Notes: generated from the sequence alone by a model not told the origin. A stretch of DNA of 20,375 nt from Neolentinus lepideus HHB14362 ss-1 (GCA_001632425.1 KV425652.1:19620-39994), one strand, 5' to 3'; shown: positions 1 to 10,993, counted from the stretch's first letter. Translations and numbers: made by a program.

Positions 1-1517
1 TCAATTTGAAGAAAATCTTGAGTAGATACGATAACCTGAGGGTGCAGGATGGGGCAAACACTGTAGTGTGTCCGAGTACTAGGCCCTGCACAGTAAGGGC
101 CGGTTATCCACAAATTCACCGCATCTCTAGACGCTCGACAAATGCCTCGCGTGACGGGTATTTTGCGACTCCTGTCTCGCCGCAGAGCAAGACGGTGTTC
201 ATTGCGATGCCAACCAATAGGCACTCCACCGACGGAACAGCATACCTGGACACTATTATATTCATCCTGGACATGAGAATGAGTGTCAATCTCGCCAGGT
301 TGTCGGTACCGGCAGGTGACCATTCTCAAGGAAGGCTGGTCAGTCACCGTGCACCGACGATCAATATTGTATTAGTGGCTGATAGATATGATTGTTCTAA
401 GGGGACTCGTTGACTTCGTGCCGCAAAGCACTGGCAACCTATCGCGACTCCGTTTTCATCAGTTGCTTTCCTCGTTCGGCATATTTCTTTGCTTCATCTA
501 CTCTGTCGTCTTAAATATTACTCGATAATTCTGAGCAACCTGCGTACCTCAGCAACAGATCGCGGGATCGCTGGCCTCCATGGGCGCTCGGAGCGAACGG
601 TGATTATGGTCGGATTGGCACAGCAAAGTCAATCTATCCACAAACAAAGTGCGCTTTTCACAGCATGGAGTGATATGATTCGTAATAACAGCTGTAGACA
701 AGAAACTGCGGTACTAGCGACTATGATTGAGTGGGTACGTTGCCCTGTCGATGGTCCGTTCAAAGCGCATCAGCACAAGTGACAAGTCGCAGAAGCACTG
801 TGTGCCATCAAAGCCAAATATGCCACGCTCATCCACGTGGCTCCTTCTGGTTTCTGTCTTTTGTTGTTTCACCCTCGACATGGTACACTCTGTCTTTTAC
901 GCTGTCGTGCCTAGTATCTAGATTCGCTTCATACCCCGAGCTTGCGCTCCCTGAGTCTTTGCCTTCTGCTGGATATGCACTATCTTTCATTCAATGGTGG
1001 GCGCCGAACGAAGCAGCAAGGGGATCCCTAGAGTGGACGGCAAGACCTGAGACCTGAAATTGGCTTGAGACTGTCACACTTCCCTTCTTGTCCTGCTTCT
1101 ATGTCTTGTCGATGTGCTTTCTGATTATTCTCTTGACTGCATATGCTGTCCGGACATAATAACTACCTGAGCCACTCCCCGTCACTGCCTCCCTCTCACA
1201 ATTACCATACCAAGTAATTTTCCGCACCCTGTTCTGAAGCAATCGCGCCACTCGGCCTCGTTTTGCCTTTCCTGGCCGTGGTCAATGCGCCTCTTGCCAT
1301 TCCCGGTAATTATCGCTCCATATGCAGTAATTTGCCTGAGCCACTCCTTGATTTCGCCTGAGCCACTGTCGGATTGCCTGCAAGCTTGCCACCCACAAAA
1401 CACATAAATGCGCGCGAAGATGAAGGAGAAGGAGCAGCAATTCCCCCGCACATCAGCGCTCTTCCAGACGAGTCCCATCATCCCTCCCTTCCCGCGAAGT
1501 TCCTCCCTTGAGCAAAT
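1..1517. other. Gene-poor stretch, no supported gene
   Basis: I find no convincing coding region here. The open frames are short, lack recognisable domains and cannot be extended by plausible splicing. The only structure I see is a set of three direct copies of CCTGAGCCACT at 1166, 1335 and 1357, listed separately. The right part is presumably the promoter and 5' UTR of the zinc-finger gene that starts at 1518. Confidence 0.5.
1166..1367. repeat. Three direct copies of CCTGAGCCACT(CC)
   Basis: CCTGAGCCACTCC occurs at 1166-1178 and 1335-1347, and CCTGAGCCACT at 1357-1367, all in the same orientation. The last two start 22 bp apart, about two helical turns. On the minus strand the motif reads AGTGGCTCAGG, and the 1357 copy is preceded there by AC, giving ACAGTGGCTCAGG, which resembles the ends of Tc1/mariner elements. 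The repeats are either a regulatory array upstream of the zinc-finger gene (150-350 bp away) or debris of a transposon terminal repeat. The copies are exact; their role is inferred. Confidence 0.5.
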
Positions 1518-2457
1518 ATGCCCAAGGCATCTACAAATGCCATCACTCCCTCTGCCTCTGTATGTCCTCTCCCTGTCTACACAGCCACACTTGATCCCTC
1601 ATTTGCCACACTAGGTTCCGAATTATCCTCTCCCTTACAAGTTGAGGACATGGCACTGCGACGAGTGTGGAAGGACTTTCAGCCGTAGCCAAAGTCTGAC
1701 TCGACACCAGCAAATTCACCTTCCGGAGGAGAAGCGAAAGTGAGTTACCCTTGTCATTGTATCTCGTGCGTTTGCTCATAATATCCTTCAGTTGGATCGA
1801 ATGTCCTGTCTCCGACTGCAAGTTTAAGTGTTTGCAGAAGGGCAATCTCGAGAATCACATACATTCCATGCAGTGCGTCTCTATCCTTTCGATGTGTATA
1901 TTTATCTTACCTCTGTTCACAGTACGCTTGAGCCGTTAGCTGTCTGCAATGACTGCGGTCGCGAATTCAGGGACCGTAGCTGCTTGTCGAGGCATAGGAA
2001 GCGCAAGCACGGGCCGAAGACCTCGTCACGATACATCGACTCCATGGTCGACTTGCAGAGTATGCTCCGTTCCGATTCACACTGGCCGCGACAACACAGT
2101 CCCACTTCATCGGACGACTCACACCTGTGGTCGGCGCGTTCGACCCCATTCTGCACGTTCGAAGCTCCTTCTTTCAGTCTGCCGCCTGCGCCTGTATCGG
2201 AGACCAACACCGTCGCCCCCGCTTTGCTCTATGGTGGAATATCCCATACGTCATGGCCGGCGTTCCTCCCATACACACCTGCTGAGCTTCTTGATGGCCG
2301 CGCTGCTTTTGATTTCTCGATGCCTCCGCCTGTCTCTACTGACTCGTCAGGACTGTTCTCCAGCGAAGAACTTGAAGTCAGCATGGGCTCTCATCTGGGA
2401 TTCGATCTCTTCGATGGCTGGGACCCATCAGACCCGCTGTTCTCGTCTGTCTTCTGA
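1518..2457 (+). CDS. C2H2 zinc-finger protein, three fingers (putative transcription factor)
   Basis: Model: exons 1518-1559, 1615-1739, 1792-1872 and 1923-2457, 260 aa. Donors are GTATGT, GTGAGT and GTGCGT, and all phases join cleanly. Three fingers are visible. Finger 1 is C29-x2-C32-x12-H45-x3-H49. Finger 2 is C60-x4-C65-x12-H78-x4-H83, with its last His completed across an intron. Finger 3 is C91-x2-C94-x12-H107-x4-H112. A basic RKRKHGPK stretch follows and could be part of a nuclear localisation signal. The rest (about 120-260) is rich in Ser, Pro and acidic residues, with an acidic/aromatic C-terminus (LFDGWDPSDPLF) like an activation region. Three consecutive fingers suggest sequence-specific DNA binding in the nucleus; the target is unknown. 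The start ATG gives only a 14-residue first exon, so the N-terminus is the least certain part. Confidence 0.82.
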
Positions 2458-3209
2458 GTCATTTAGTTCATGTCTTGCTTTCGACTTCCATATATACCAT
2501 TTGACCTCACTCTACTTTATGAATGCCAATTGCCTCACGATCGTTAAGGAAGCGTCATCATTATCAAGTCATTATGGCCCAAGTGCGTCTGACAGTCTCC
2601 GATAATAAGACCAGGTACATGTACAGAAGTGAGCTCCGGGAGCATGATATTCGGGAACTTACGCAAACGGTATCGCTGAAATCGAGCCATCTCTCGAGAA
2701 GGATGTCCTTGTACAGTACAAAGTAGAGTATACCTTCTCGTGCCGTCTAAGTTGAGGGTACCTGAAATGACAAAATAGCCGCCCGTGCCACAAAGTTGAT
2801 CTTTCGCGAGGCGCGCGTCTGTACTGTCTGTACATTCCGGATCCACAAGCTATGCTCACTGCTGTACTTCTCAGCTGTCGACCCTAGACATTGCCTTCGA
2901 CGGTCTGCCTTTCGGTGTCGCTGAAGCCGTGAGACCGCTACTTCTTCGCAGACCCCGAGGGCCTGAGAGCATTACTTATAGCACGGGTAAACAAGGCCGC
3001 TGATGGTGATCTGTGAGCGAGTGTACACGAGACAGGTATGCATTATTTGCGGCGTTTCATCAAGAAAAGTCTGCCTGGGTCGCAGCATGTGCAGGCCGCC
3101 GTTCCGCTGAGTAAAATGGGCGCTAATGTCGGGCTACATATGAGGTCGCTGCGGCATGTGGAAGACTCCGCTAGTTACCTCGTTCACGGGCTCCTAGGGT
3201 TTCTGTAAG
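2458..3209. other. Intergenic, no supported gene
   Basis: This is the 3' flank of the zinc-finger gene and the promoter side of the GH16 gene. Short frames on both strands (for example around 2650-2850 on the minus strand) show no domain and hit stops in every splice combination I tried. I see no clear TATA box in the 60 bases before the GH16 start. Confidence 0.5.
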
Positions 3210-4760
3210 ATGAAGAAGTTCGTCTTACCCTTAGTGTTAGCTGCTTCGTTCGTATCTCCAGCGGTAACGTACACTCTCGTCAAAGAGTACTCAGGGCAAA
3301 ATTTCTTCGATGATTGGGACTTTTTCAATGGTTATGATCCTTCGACGTACGGTGAGGGTCATTGCTATCTTGTAGAATGGACTACGCGTGAATATACCTT
3401 GCCCTTCGTCAGGCGATACGCAATACGTGGGACCATTCAGCGCAGCTCAGTCCGCTCACTTGGCGTATGTCGATAGTTCATCGGGGCACGCGTTCATAAA
3501 AGTGGATAACACCACCAATGTTGCATATCCGAACAAACGTAATACTGTGAGCTCGCAACGCTCTTTAAAGCTTTTTTGATGTTCTTGACAGCGTCGAGGA
3601 GAATAGATCGAGATCTATACTGAGGATTTCTATCCTGTAGGGAGTGTTTTCATTATGGATGCTGCGCACCTCCCATGGGGTTGCTCCGTAAGTCGGAATC
3701 AAACACGCCAGTATAGTGCATTTCAATTGTCGAGATTATACCCTTTCTTCTGTAGGTCTGGCCCTCTTTCTGGACTCGTGGATCAAACTGGCCTTACGAT
3801 GGAGAAATCGATATCATTGAGTATGCCAATCTCATGGGCTTCAACCAGATGGCCTTGCATACCGCTGCGGGATGCACACACACAACGCCATCCACGCAGG
3901 AGGGCTCAACTATCGAGCCCAATTGCAATGCAACCTCCGGAGCGGGGTGCACCGTTATGGAGAAGAAGGCCAACAGTTACGGACCTGGTTTTGCCAGCGC
4001 GGGTGGAGGGGTCTTCGCCGCTCAGTTTGACGTGTCGGGTATATAGTAAGAGTCGTGTTCTTCGTATATGAACCTACATTCAATTGCCGCTTTGTAGCAT
4101 CTGGTTCTGGAGCGTACGTGATGAGAGCACGTTCCTTGCATATCGGCTTACATGCATGCTATAGCGTCCGGATGTCCCGTCTACTATCAGCATCTCAAAC
4201 ACTACCATAGACCCATCCACATGGGGCGCAGCTAGCGCTGCTTATCCCGCAAGCAGCTGCGACATCGCCTCTCATTTTGGCAATCAACAGCTCGTGATAG
4301 ACATCCAACTCTGCGGAGCCTTGTGAGTGCTCAGAAAGACACTGTCAGGCAGGCCTCTGAGAGAGCTGACCTTAACAGCGGTGACCCGACGTACAACCAA
4401 ACTTGCACTCCTGGGGACTGCGTGAGTATCTTCGCATCATCCGGGTTGATCTACGCCAACAGATCTCCACCTATTCTTTAGTATCTCAGTAGTGTTATCG
4501 GACCCGGCAGCCCGACGTACGACAACGCTTACTTCGAGATATCATACGTTCGCGTCTTTGGCTCGACCAATGCCACCAATGCCACCACAGGCGGAGCTAG
4601 CAGCACAACAGGGAGTGCCACGGGGACTAGCGCGTCGGGAACGGGTGGACCCGCAGCTACCCAAGGAGGTGGTACTTCGGGTGCACCGTCCACGCTGTCG
4701 CATCCCTTTACTCTACTTGGTCTGGCTGGGGTGGTCGTACTGAGTTTGGTTGCGGTGTAA
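3210..4760 (+). CDS. GH16 endo-beta-1,3(4)-glucanase, secreted, GPI-anchored
   Basis: Exons: 3210-3351, 3413-3546, 3607-3687, 3756-4045, 4098-4113, 4165-4322, 4379-4421 and 4482-4760, giving 380 aa. The product should hydrolyse beta-1,3/1,4-glucans in or near the cell wall. Residues 1-20 form a signal peptide. The catalytic motif GEIDIIE lies at 135-141, with E136 as expected nucleophile, D138, and E141 as acid/base. Family hallmarks include VGSVFIMDAAHLPWGCSVWP, the GGGVFAAQFDVSGIYIWFWS segment and TYDNAYFEISYVRVF. A Ser/Thr/Gly linker with tandem NAT sequons leads to a hydrophobic C-terminus (LLGLAGVVVLSLVAV), the pattern of a GPI-attachment signal. Several N-glycosylation sequons are present. 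Exon 5 is only 16 nt. In intron 2 I chose the acceptor ending at 3606, because the earlier AG at 3591 would put a TAG in frame. Family assignment is firm; exact substrate is not. Confidence 0.93.
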
Positions 4761-5264
4761 TGACTCAAGATTTTTGTTCGAGTAACATGTTACGGACTTT
4801 TAGGACTAGCGGACTATGGGCTGACCGTGATACCCTCGATATCAATACGTCTGAATTGACGCCTGATTTATTGATGACGGACCATTGTTGTAGTTAGACT
4901 TAGGTACCGGCACCACCGCAGCTGCAGAAGATCTCTATATTCGAAGTCTTGTCGATCTAACTGCTTCACTTGGTGGATCTTGAACACCGATCTATGATGT
5001 AGGAGAGGAAACGATGAGCCCTTGGAGGTTTATGGTTTTGTACACTCGCAATGCCGGTGCGAGAGCTGCATCCTATGCAGCGCCTTGGATACCATCTTCT
5101 ACTCAGTCATAATAATACAGCAGGAAAACAGAGGTGCTAACCATGACACGGACAAGATAGTGGTAACGTTATATATTGTACATGGAATAAATATCGCAGA
5201 GTCACGTTGTCGGGACATCGGCATTGATCTGGAGCATAGAATGAGAGGGTCCTCGAGATGTCTC
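4761..5264. other. Convergent intergenic region, nothing recognised
   Basis: This lies between the 3' ends of the GH16 gene (+) and the membrane-protein gene (-), so it should hold both 3' UTRs. No gene, repeat or RNA was recognised. The short open frame beginning near 5022 has no family features. Confidence 0.5.
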
Positions 5265-6653
5265 CTACGGTGTGTGGTTGACTAACGTCCCGTTAGGGCT
5301 ACAAGGTAAGGAGGGATAGCTTGTATTTTCCACGTCGCTTTGGACACAGTGAGCTCGGTCTGCGTCAGCAGCGTGGGCTTGGCGAAAACTGCGATGCTTC
5401 TGTGACAAGTAGAGGCCGCGTAAAGCGTAGTGAGTCCACGCTAGTGCCACAGGGACCGCAGAGACGAGGGCGAAAGGACGCGTCGGACACGGTCGTGAGC
5501 CTCCGAGCCGTCCGAAGTCTACAGATGCACAGAACGTGATGAAGCCGGCTATGAAGAAGTAGCCGGTGTAAGTGATGCACTAACATCACGTGAATGTCAG
5601 CATTCTATGTTGAAAGATGTAGTGAGACAGAACGTTACATACGACTCGATATGCCTCGATAAAGATGTCGATTTGATGAAGTAGAACGGGATCGCTGTCC
5701 AACGTGAGATGCGTGTGTCGGCAGTCGCGGCGCCGTGCAGCTTCATAGTCCTCTTGAAAGAACGTATCGAATAAGACAGGCGTCAAGATCGCCATGATTA
5801 CGCCAGTCACTGCTATTGCAGAGCTTGCGAACCGAACCAGAACGCTCTAGTTAGCCAATATGTGGTCTCAATGCCAGAGATGCTCATGGCACTCATGGGT
5901 ATTCCGGCAAGGAGGGTCAGCTGCAGGATATCGTAAGCGACTTCAAGTACTGAGGAGTAGATTAAATCACTATGATCGACCGTCGCTCCAGACCTGTGAA
6001 ATGATGAATCGCGCAAAGGCAATAATACAGTGTACATACATACCACTCATATACGCTTCTCGCAGTCCCTCCAGTCCCTGTTTTGATCCATCCAGGAGCC
6101 GAAGTCTATGCACGCGGGTGCTGAGAAGATAAAATATCAGCCGTGTGAGTCGAAACATTGGCAATATGCACTTACTTAATGAATACCGTCCGATTAATTA
6201 TAGGCCACGTCTCCACATAAGAGTTTCTGGGTCGAAACGTCTTGTAGACATGTCAGCCTGTACTTCGAGGAGTGGTATTGTAGGAGAGTATACCTGGGGA
6301 TACTTCTTTTCCAGAAGTTCGATGCGCTCTCTGTCAGCATTCTCCAGATGCATGGGAGGCCAACGGAACGGAGTGAGTCTTATCCGACGCATGGGACACC
6401 TCTGTCGATCGTAGTCGTCGTGAGATATGCGTTCTATCCAAACGAAAGGTGGGACAATGAAGAACCACAAAATGAAGACGTATTTCGCGGACACATCGAT
6501 GGGCAAGAAACTTGTAGAGTGTAAGAGCATGTTGACCTGATGAAGAATGGCCTAGAGAAGGGGTGGTTAATTATATTATAAGCTACTTGCCTTGCCGATT
6601 TCATGACTGTGCCTCGCTACAATAGGATTTGGATACCATCGATGGATCGGCAT
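5265..6653 (-). pseudogene. Multi-pass membrane protein gene with apparent 1-nt frameshift
   Basis: Model, 5' to 3' on the minus strand: 6653-6591, 6551-6294, 6240-6176, 6120-6044, 5949-5643 and 5579-5265. It would give about 361 aa if one base were restored. Phases agree at every junction, but exon 5 carries a one-base shift near 5823-5842, where the frame ending in YWLTRAFWFGS gives way to AIAVTGVIMAILTPVLF. Hydrophobic segments include YVFILWFFIVPPFVWI, LQLTLLAGIPMSAM, VTGVIMAILTPVLF, YTGYFFIAGFITF and ALVSAVPVALAW, so about five membrane passes are likely. Intron 1 is a 39-nt GC-AG intron. The start is the only in-frame ATG after an upstream TGA. I do not recognise the family. The shift may be a sequencing or assembly error, so the locus may be an intact gene rather than a pseudogene. 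Confidence 0.6.
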
Positions 6654-7573
6654 GGCGAGAAACCGCGATCGCCAGTCCAGCGGTAGATGGGTTCATTAAT
6701 ACAGGGCAGCGATACATAAATGTTATTCTGATAGCAGAATTTGAGAACCATGATTGCGACTCACATGTCAGCTGTGGCCAAATTATCGAACTTCCTCTAC
6801 GGAGCCGTCATCTGCCAAGGGAATATGAAGTAGATCAAGTTTCAGCTTGTGTGCATAAGCCTGATGTATTCCTATGCAACCGAATAGCAGGAGGGGGGTT
6901 AGTTGTGGATGCATTGAATGATGCTGCGGGCGACCCGAAGATAAGCCTTGCTCCCGTGCAACTTCAGGCAGAGACATGCTGAATTCAAGACAACTATTCT
7001 GTGGAGTCAAAGATCAGTAGACTCTCGTGGACGGCTGATCAGTGTACACTTGAGTCGTGTTGTTAACCCAGCCCTTACTCAATGTTACGCCAGCAACTTG
7101 CTCTTGGTTTGCAGCAGGGCTTACAGTGGCCGCCGTAAAACCTTGGTGGTCGATTTGAGGTATCGTTGAGGACCTTTACACAAAAACATCCGGGAGTCAA
7201 TCCACATCTCGAGTCCTCAGCCATCCAACCTAAGCAGGTCGAACTTTGACCTCAAAAGGTAACCAGTGAGATGTGTCAATCCATCTTGCGGGTGGTCTTG
7301 AGTCCAAGCTCCGTATCACAGCGGCCTGTAACGCTTCGGAGCGTGGTCAATTTCACTGAGCTTTGGCGACTAATTCCCGTTCACCGCATACAATGTTTCG
7401 GGGATCAATGATCATCTTGAGCAATGAGCTCAGAGCGAGGCGACGATCTTCTGGCTGCGGCGGTGTTCATTGCGAGGCTTTTGTAAGGCGCATATTAGCA
7501 AGTAACGTATACAGTGCAGATCCTCGCCGAATCCTCGTTGACGGTGACCGGCGGCCGCGGGTTCAATAGGGGC

Positions 7574-7581
7574 TATAAATA
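7574..7581 (+). promoter_or_regulatory. TATA box candidate (TATAAATA)
   Basis: A perfect TATAAATA lies 13 bp before a perfect hairpin. Transcription on the plus strand would begin about 30 bp downstream, inside or just after the hairpin, but no convincing coding region follows. It may drive a short or non-coding transcript, or be fortuitous. Confidence 0.3.
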
Positions 7582-7593
7582 GAACTTGGTGGT

Positions 7594-7614
7594 GGCCTAA
7601 CGATGCGTTAGGCC
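7594..7614. repeat. Perfect inverted repeat, 9-bp arms, 3-nt loop
   Basis: GGCCTAACG at 7594-7602, loop ATG, then CGTTAGGCC at 7606-7614: the arms are exact reverse complements. It could act as a dyad protein-binding site or an RNA hairpin close to a start site. The pairing is read directly from the sequence; function is unknown. Confidence 0.7.
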
Positions 7615-8192
7615 CTCTTGCGAGCTTCTCTCCTCGCTCATTGAATTTGGCACTGCTACGAACATCAACACAGAGAGACGTTGCCCTGCAAGCTTCCAAG
7701 TCATGGGTCTCCAGAGAAACCTCGGGAGTACCAGTCATACCAACTTAAGAAGATCGACTTGTGGTGCACATCGGACCGACAGCCACAGGCCCTGCAGACA
7801 GAGTTTTTTAGGCCCACCATATGGTGTAGTTCGTATATAACTGTAGTGGCCGACTCAGCTTTTATCCGTATCATGATGCGTAGTACACGCCAGCATTGTT
7901 GTTGTAGGGTGGTGACCACTGGCAACCACGCTATTATAAGATAAATCGTGGCAAGCATGATGCGGTAAGTACACCATGCAGTGATAAACTTCACAAGTAC
8001 TAAGGGAAATTGCCTAGAGGGTGCTCCGGCCTGGCGCAACGGCACTAGGATAGGACTTGGAAGTAGCGGTTCCCAAATGTCATGCTCCATGCATGCCGGC
8101 TTCCACTCTTCGTCATATCTGGCAAAAGCGATATAAGACCAAAATCATTCAATATGCTATGATACACGAGCAGGTTCCCCACAGAATATCAA

Positions 8193-10953
8193 TTACCCGA
8201 ACGGTCTACTCCATCCTGAAAACTCGAACCACGCACAGGTCACGTCTGAGAGATCCAGAGACTTATTGTAGCTGTCATTGACGGCAACGCTCCAGTACGC
8301 GAAGGGGCCTGGCAGCGCATATTCACCATTGACCAGATCGCCAATGTCACCATCTGTCTGGATCGCGTTCGACACGTAGTTGTACTGGAACTTGAATTGG
8401 ATCTGGTTGTGTGTGAAGTTATGTGGAAGGTCGTCGACGTCAACGATGGTTTCGGCTCCCAAATGAGCCAAGGAGACGGACAACATACTATCATTTGTAG
8501 TTGCCCCCTTGACGTAGAACCTCACCGTGGTGAGCCGGACATCAGAACAATCGGCGAACGGGCTGTCATCACGGAGCGTGAATGAATAAGCCTCCGGGAT
8601 GCGGAGTATGACGGAAGATCCATCCTTCAGAACGGAAAGGTCGTCGGCATCAAGATCCAGCCGAATGTTACTGAATTTTTGAGACTTGTTTGTGGAGTTC
8701 TCTACTACATCATCGTAAGCAACTAGGATATCGGTCCTAGCAGATTGCAGAGCTTGCGATAGGCCCTTCCGCTCAAAGCCATTTGCTCGGAGCGTAGCGA
8801 GGTTTGAAACTGGAGGTTGGAGAGTCCAAAATGCGAGGGCCCGTTCAGTGACGTACAGTAGTCGCAGGGCTTGGGCGACAGTGTGAAAGTAGGATTCCCG
8901 CACGAAGGCGGCGAGCACAGGTAGACTAGGGTCAATGTCATCCAGCGCTGAGTGGTTCAGAACGTCCAACTTCTGCTCTTGTTGATTGATAGTTGTCTCC
9001 GTCTCGGCCCATAACGTGACCATTGCATTATAGTGAATGACAGCATTGTTACGGTCGAGAACCATCTTGATGTAGTCATCAAATTTGGCTCGAATGCTCT
9101 TCAAATCCTTCAATAGGTAGCCGTACTGATTAATGAGAGCCACCAATTTCTTCTCCTCTGCAATCAGTTTCGCTGCACCAGGATCATCGATGGTCAAGGT
9201 TGGACTGCCCGAGCCCATCTTCAGGCCTTCCTCGAGACCTTCCGTGTCCGCTGTAATGCCTTCCACCTGACCATAAGACTGGTGAGGGAAGACAGTAAGT
9301 TATATATTGACAAATACGCACCTGATTAATAAGATAATCTTTGTCTATTTTCCCTCCGTACCCATCTGGGATGGTGGTTTTGGCGTCGAATATAAGACGA
9401 CCCGCCTGCACCGTGCCCATGGGCAAACCGGGAGAAAAAGCGAACTGGGCGGCCGCGTCGATGAAGTTTGAGAAAGATACGGCGAAATGGTGCTGAATGT
9501 CATATGAGAGCTTCTCGATCTCGCTGAGCAACGCCTTCCGCTTCTCAGGAATAAGGGGAGAGAAGGAGGCGATCAATTTGGCAGTGATTGACAGTGAGTC
9601 CTCGAGCCTTCTTATATCGGATTTGGCGCGGTCGATGACGATCTTTGCAGTGACCTGGCTCTGTCGAATAGTTGCCCGCCTTTTGATCTGGTCCTTTACA
9701 CTGTTCACGTAGTCCCAGTAGTTGTCTTCTATACCGGTGACGCCATCCAGTACGTCTTTGAGCTGTGTCTTGTAAAAGTCGTAGGAACCTCTCGGTACCC
9801 ACGTAGGGTCGTGTCCGTAGAAGTCAAACCCTTTCCCAAGCTGAGACATGTAAGCTTTCGCCCGCTGAAGGCTGTTTTTGAGCGACGTGACAGAAGTAGG
9901 GTCCGCGCCGCCGGAGGGAAGGATAAACAAATCGGTTTCATACTGAGCATAAGCTCGGTAAAGAGGGTCACTCGATTTGAGATCGGACAGAAAGGAAAGC
10001 CTGTCGATCAGGATGCGCAAGGAGCGACCACAGTGGAGTACTGATTCGTCAGATCCGAGAAAATAGTTGTCCAACGCATCTCTCAGCGTCATGGCAACTT
10101 GATCCGGGTGGAAGAGCATCTCGCTGCAAGCTCGGACGTCGACCACTCTCATCGTCCTCATAGCTTTGTATTGGCCCATCTGACCGCTGGCACCATTCTT
10201 GCCATCTGTTGGCGTTCCCTGACCTCCTACGCCGTAAAAGCCTCCATGATAGCTTGTCTTGCTCGAGATTTTCGACGCGAAACCAGAACTGGCGGAGTCG
10301 ATTGACTCCAAGAGATCGTCTACTCCATCCGATTGGTCGTCTAGGGACATGTTAGCGTATGTATCCGCAAACCTCCGGATATTATCCACAAGCCATTGTG
10401 GGTGGGTAATGGTCTGCTGGCAAAAGTCGATCCATTCTTGAAGTTCTTTCTGTTTCTTCTTATCGTCTGTCTCGTAGTGGTAGGTCCTGCAAGCTTCAAA
10501 AGCGACGCGATATATGTCGTTATAGATGAAGAAGATAATTCCTCCGTCCCCGCCGTTCCCACCATCTCCACCCTTCTGACCCGCCGCTATGCCAGAGTAC
10601 CCAGCGCCACCGTCGCCGCCCTGGGCATGAACGCCGAAAACACGGCCTGCGGCGACATTTGCCGAAGAGAAGCATACGTTATAGCCATTCCCGCCATTCG
10701 CATCACTAGGTCTCTCTTGAGGCCCTGAGAGATCCTTCCCGAGGTCACCGGAAGCGTCGAAATAGGCAGAATCGTACAGTACGGAGAATGAGGCGGTATG
10801 AAGGTGGAGATCCCTGGTACGAATGTTTCGAGTGGGGAGAATGGACGCGTTGGTGTAGATCCATGTCTCCCGTTCGGGATATGTCGGCTCAAGAATATAG
10901 TCTTCGGAAACAAGTATGACGCGCTTATTCCCAGCACCGATGGTGACAGCCAT
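8193..10953 (-). CDS. Gene A: large glycine-rich / helical / beta-domain protein, unknown function
   Basis: Two coding exons, 10953-9322 and 9278-8193, give about 905 aa. Intron 9279-9321 has donor GTGCGT; an acceptor 12 nt further on is also in frame and would remove four residues. Residues 1-70 are beta-rich and lead to FDASGD. Gly-rich segments follow at 86-139 (GGDGGNGGDGG) and 236-260. Long, probably helical regions span about 275-510 and 550-720. The C-terminal 120 residues look like a beta-sandwich ending in a DLSDVTCAWFEFSGWS segment. There is no signal peptide and no obvious membrane segment. From memory, an N-terminal beta-repeat with Gly-rich loops followed by helices occurs in some bacterial and fungal uncharacterised proteins; I know no function for them. 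A helical bundle next to a beta domain is also seen in pore-forming and binding proteins, but no diagnostic motif supports that here. The start is the first ATG after an in-frame TAG. Confidence 0.85.
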
Positions 10954-10993
10954 CGTCTAGGATCGCGTTATGTTCGCAGCGGGGAGCACTGCG

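Larger units (their letters stand above)
6654..8192. other. 1.5-kb region without a supported gene
   Basis: This lies upstream of the membrane-protein gene and downstream of gene A. Open frames on both strands are short and compositionally unlike neighbouring exons. The minus frame 7701-8090 has one hydrophobic stretch but no family signature. The only structured part is the TATA box and hairpin at 7574-7614. A short frame starting near 7704 on the plus strand follows them, too weak to call a gene. Confidence 0.45.

Noticed and set aside
116..202. Minus-strand frame with NTVLLCGETGVAK, like the start of a P-loop GTPase
   Set aside because: The Walker A would need GK[ST], but here it is AKY; the frame ends after 28 residues and no downstream exon with GTPase motifs could be joined. 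Possibly chance or a very decayed relic.
6..413. 135-codon plus-strand open frame near the left edge
   Set aside because: No domain, no splice extension and composition unlike the confirmed exons; likely fortuitous.
2544..2846. Minus-strand frames with a possible splice donor GTAAGT
   Set aside because: No combination of frames gives a continuous exon chain; stops interrupt the most protein-like frame.
7115..7140. TACAGTGGCCGCCGTAAAACC, resembling a Tc1-type end
   Set aside because: Similarity is limited to the first few bases and no inverted partner was found within the window.
7701..8090. 129-codon minus-strand frame with a hydrophobic stretch, just past the end of gene A
   Set aside because: No family features or splice partners; probably within the 3' UTR of gene A or chance.
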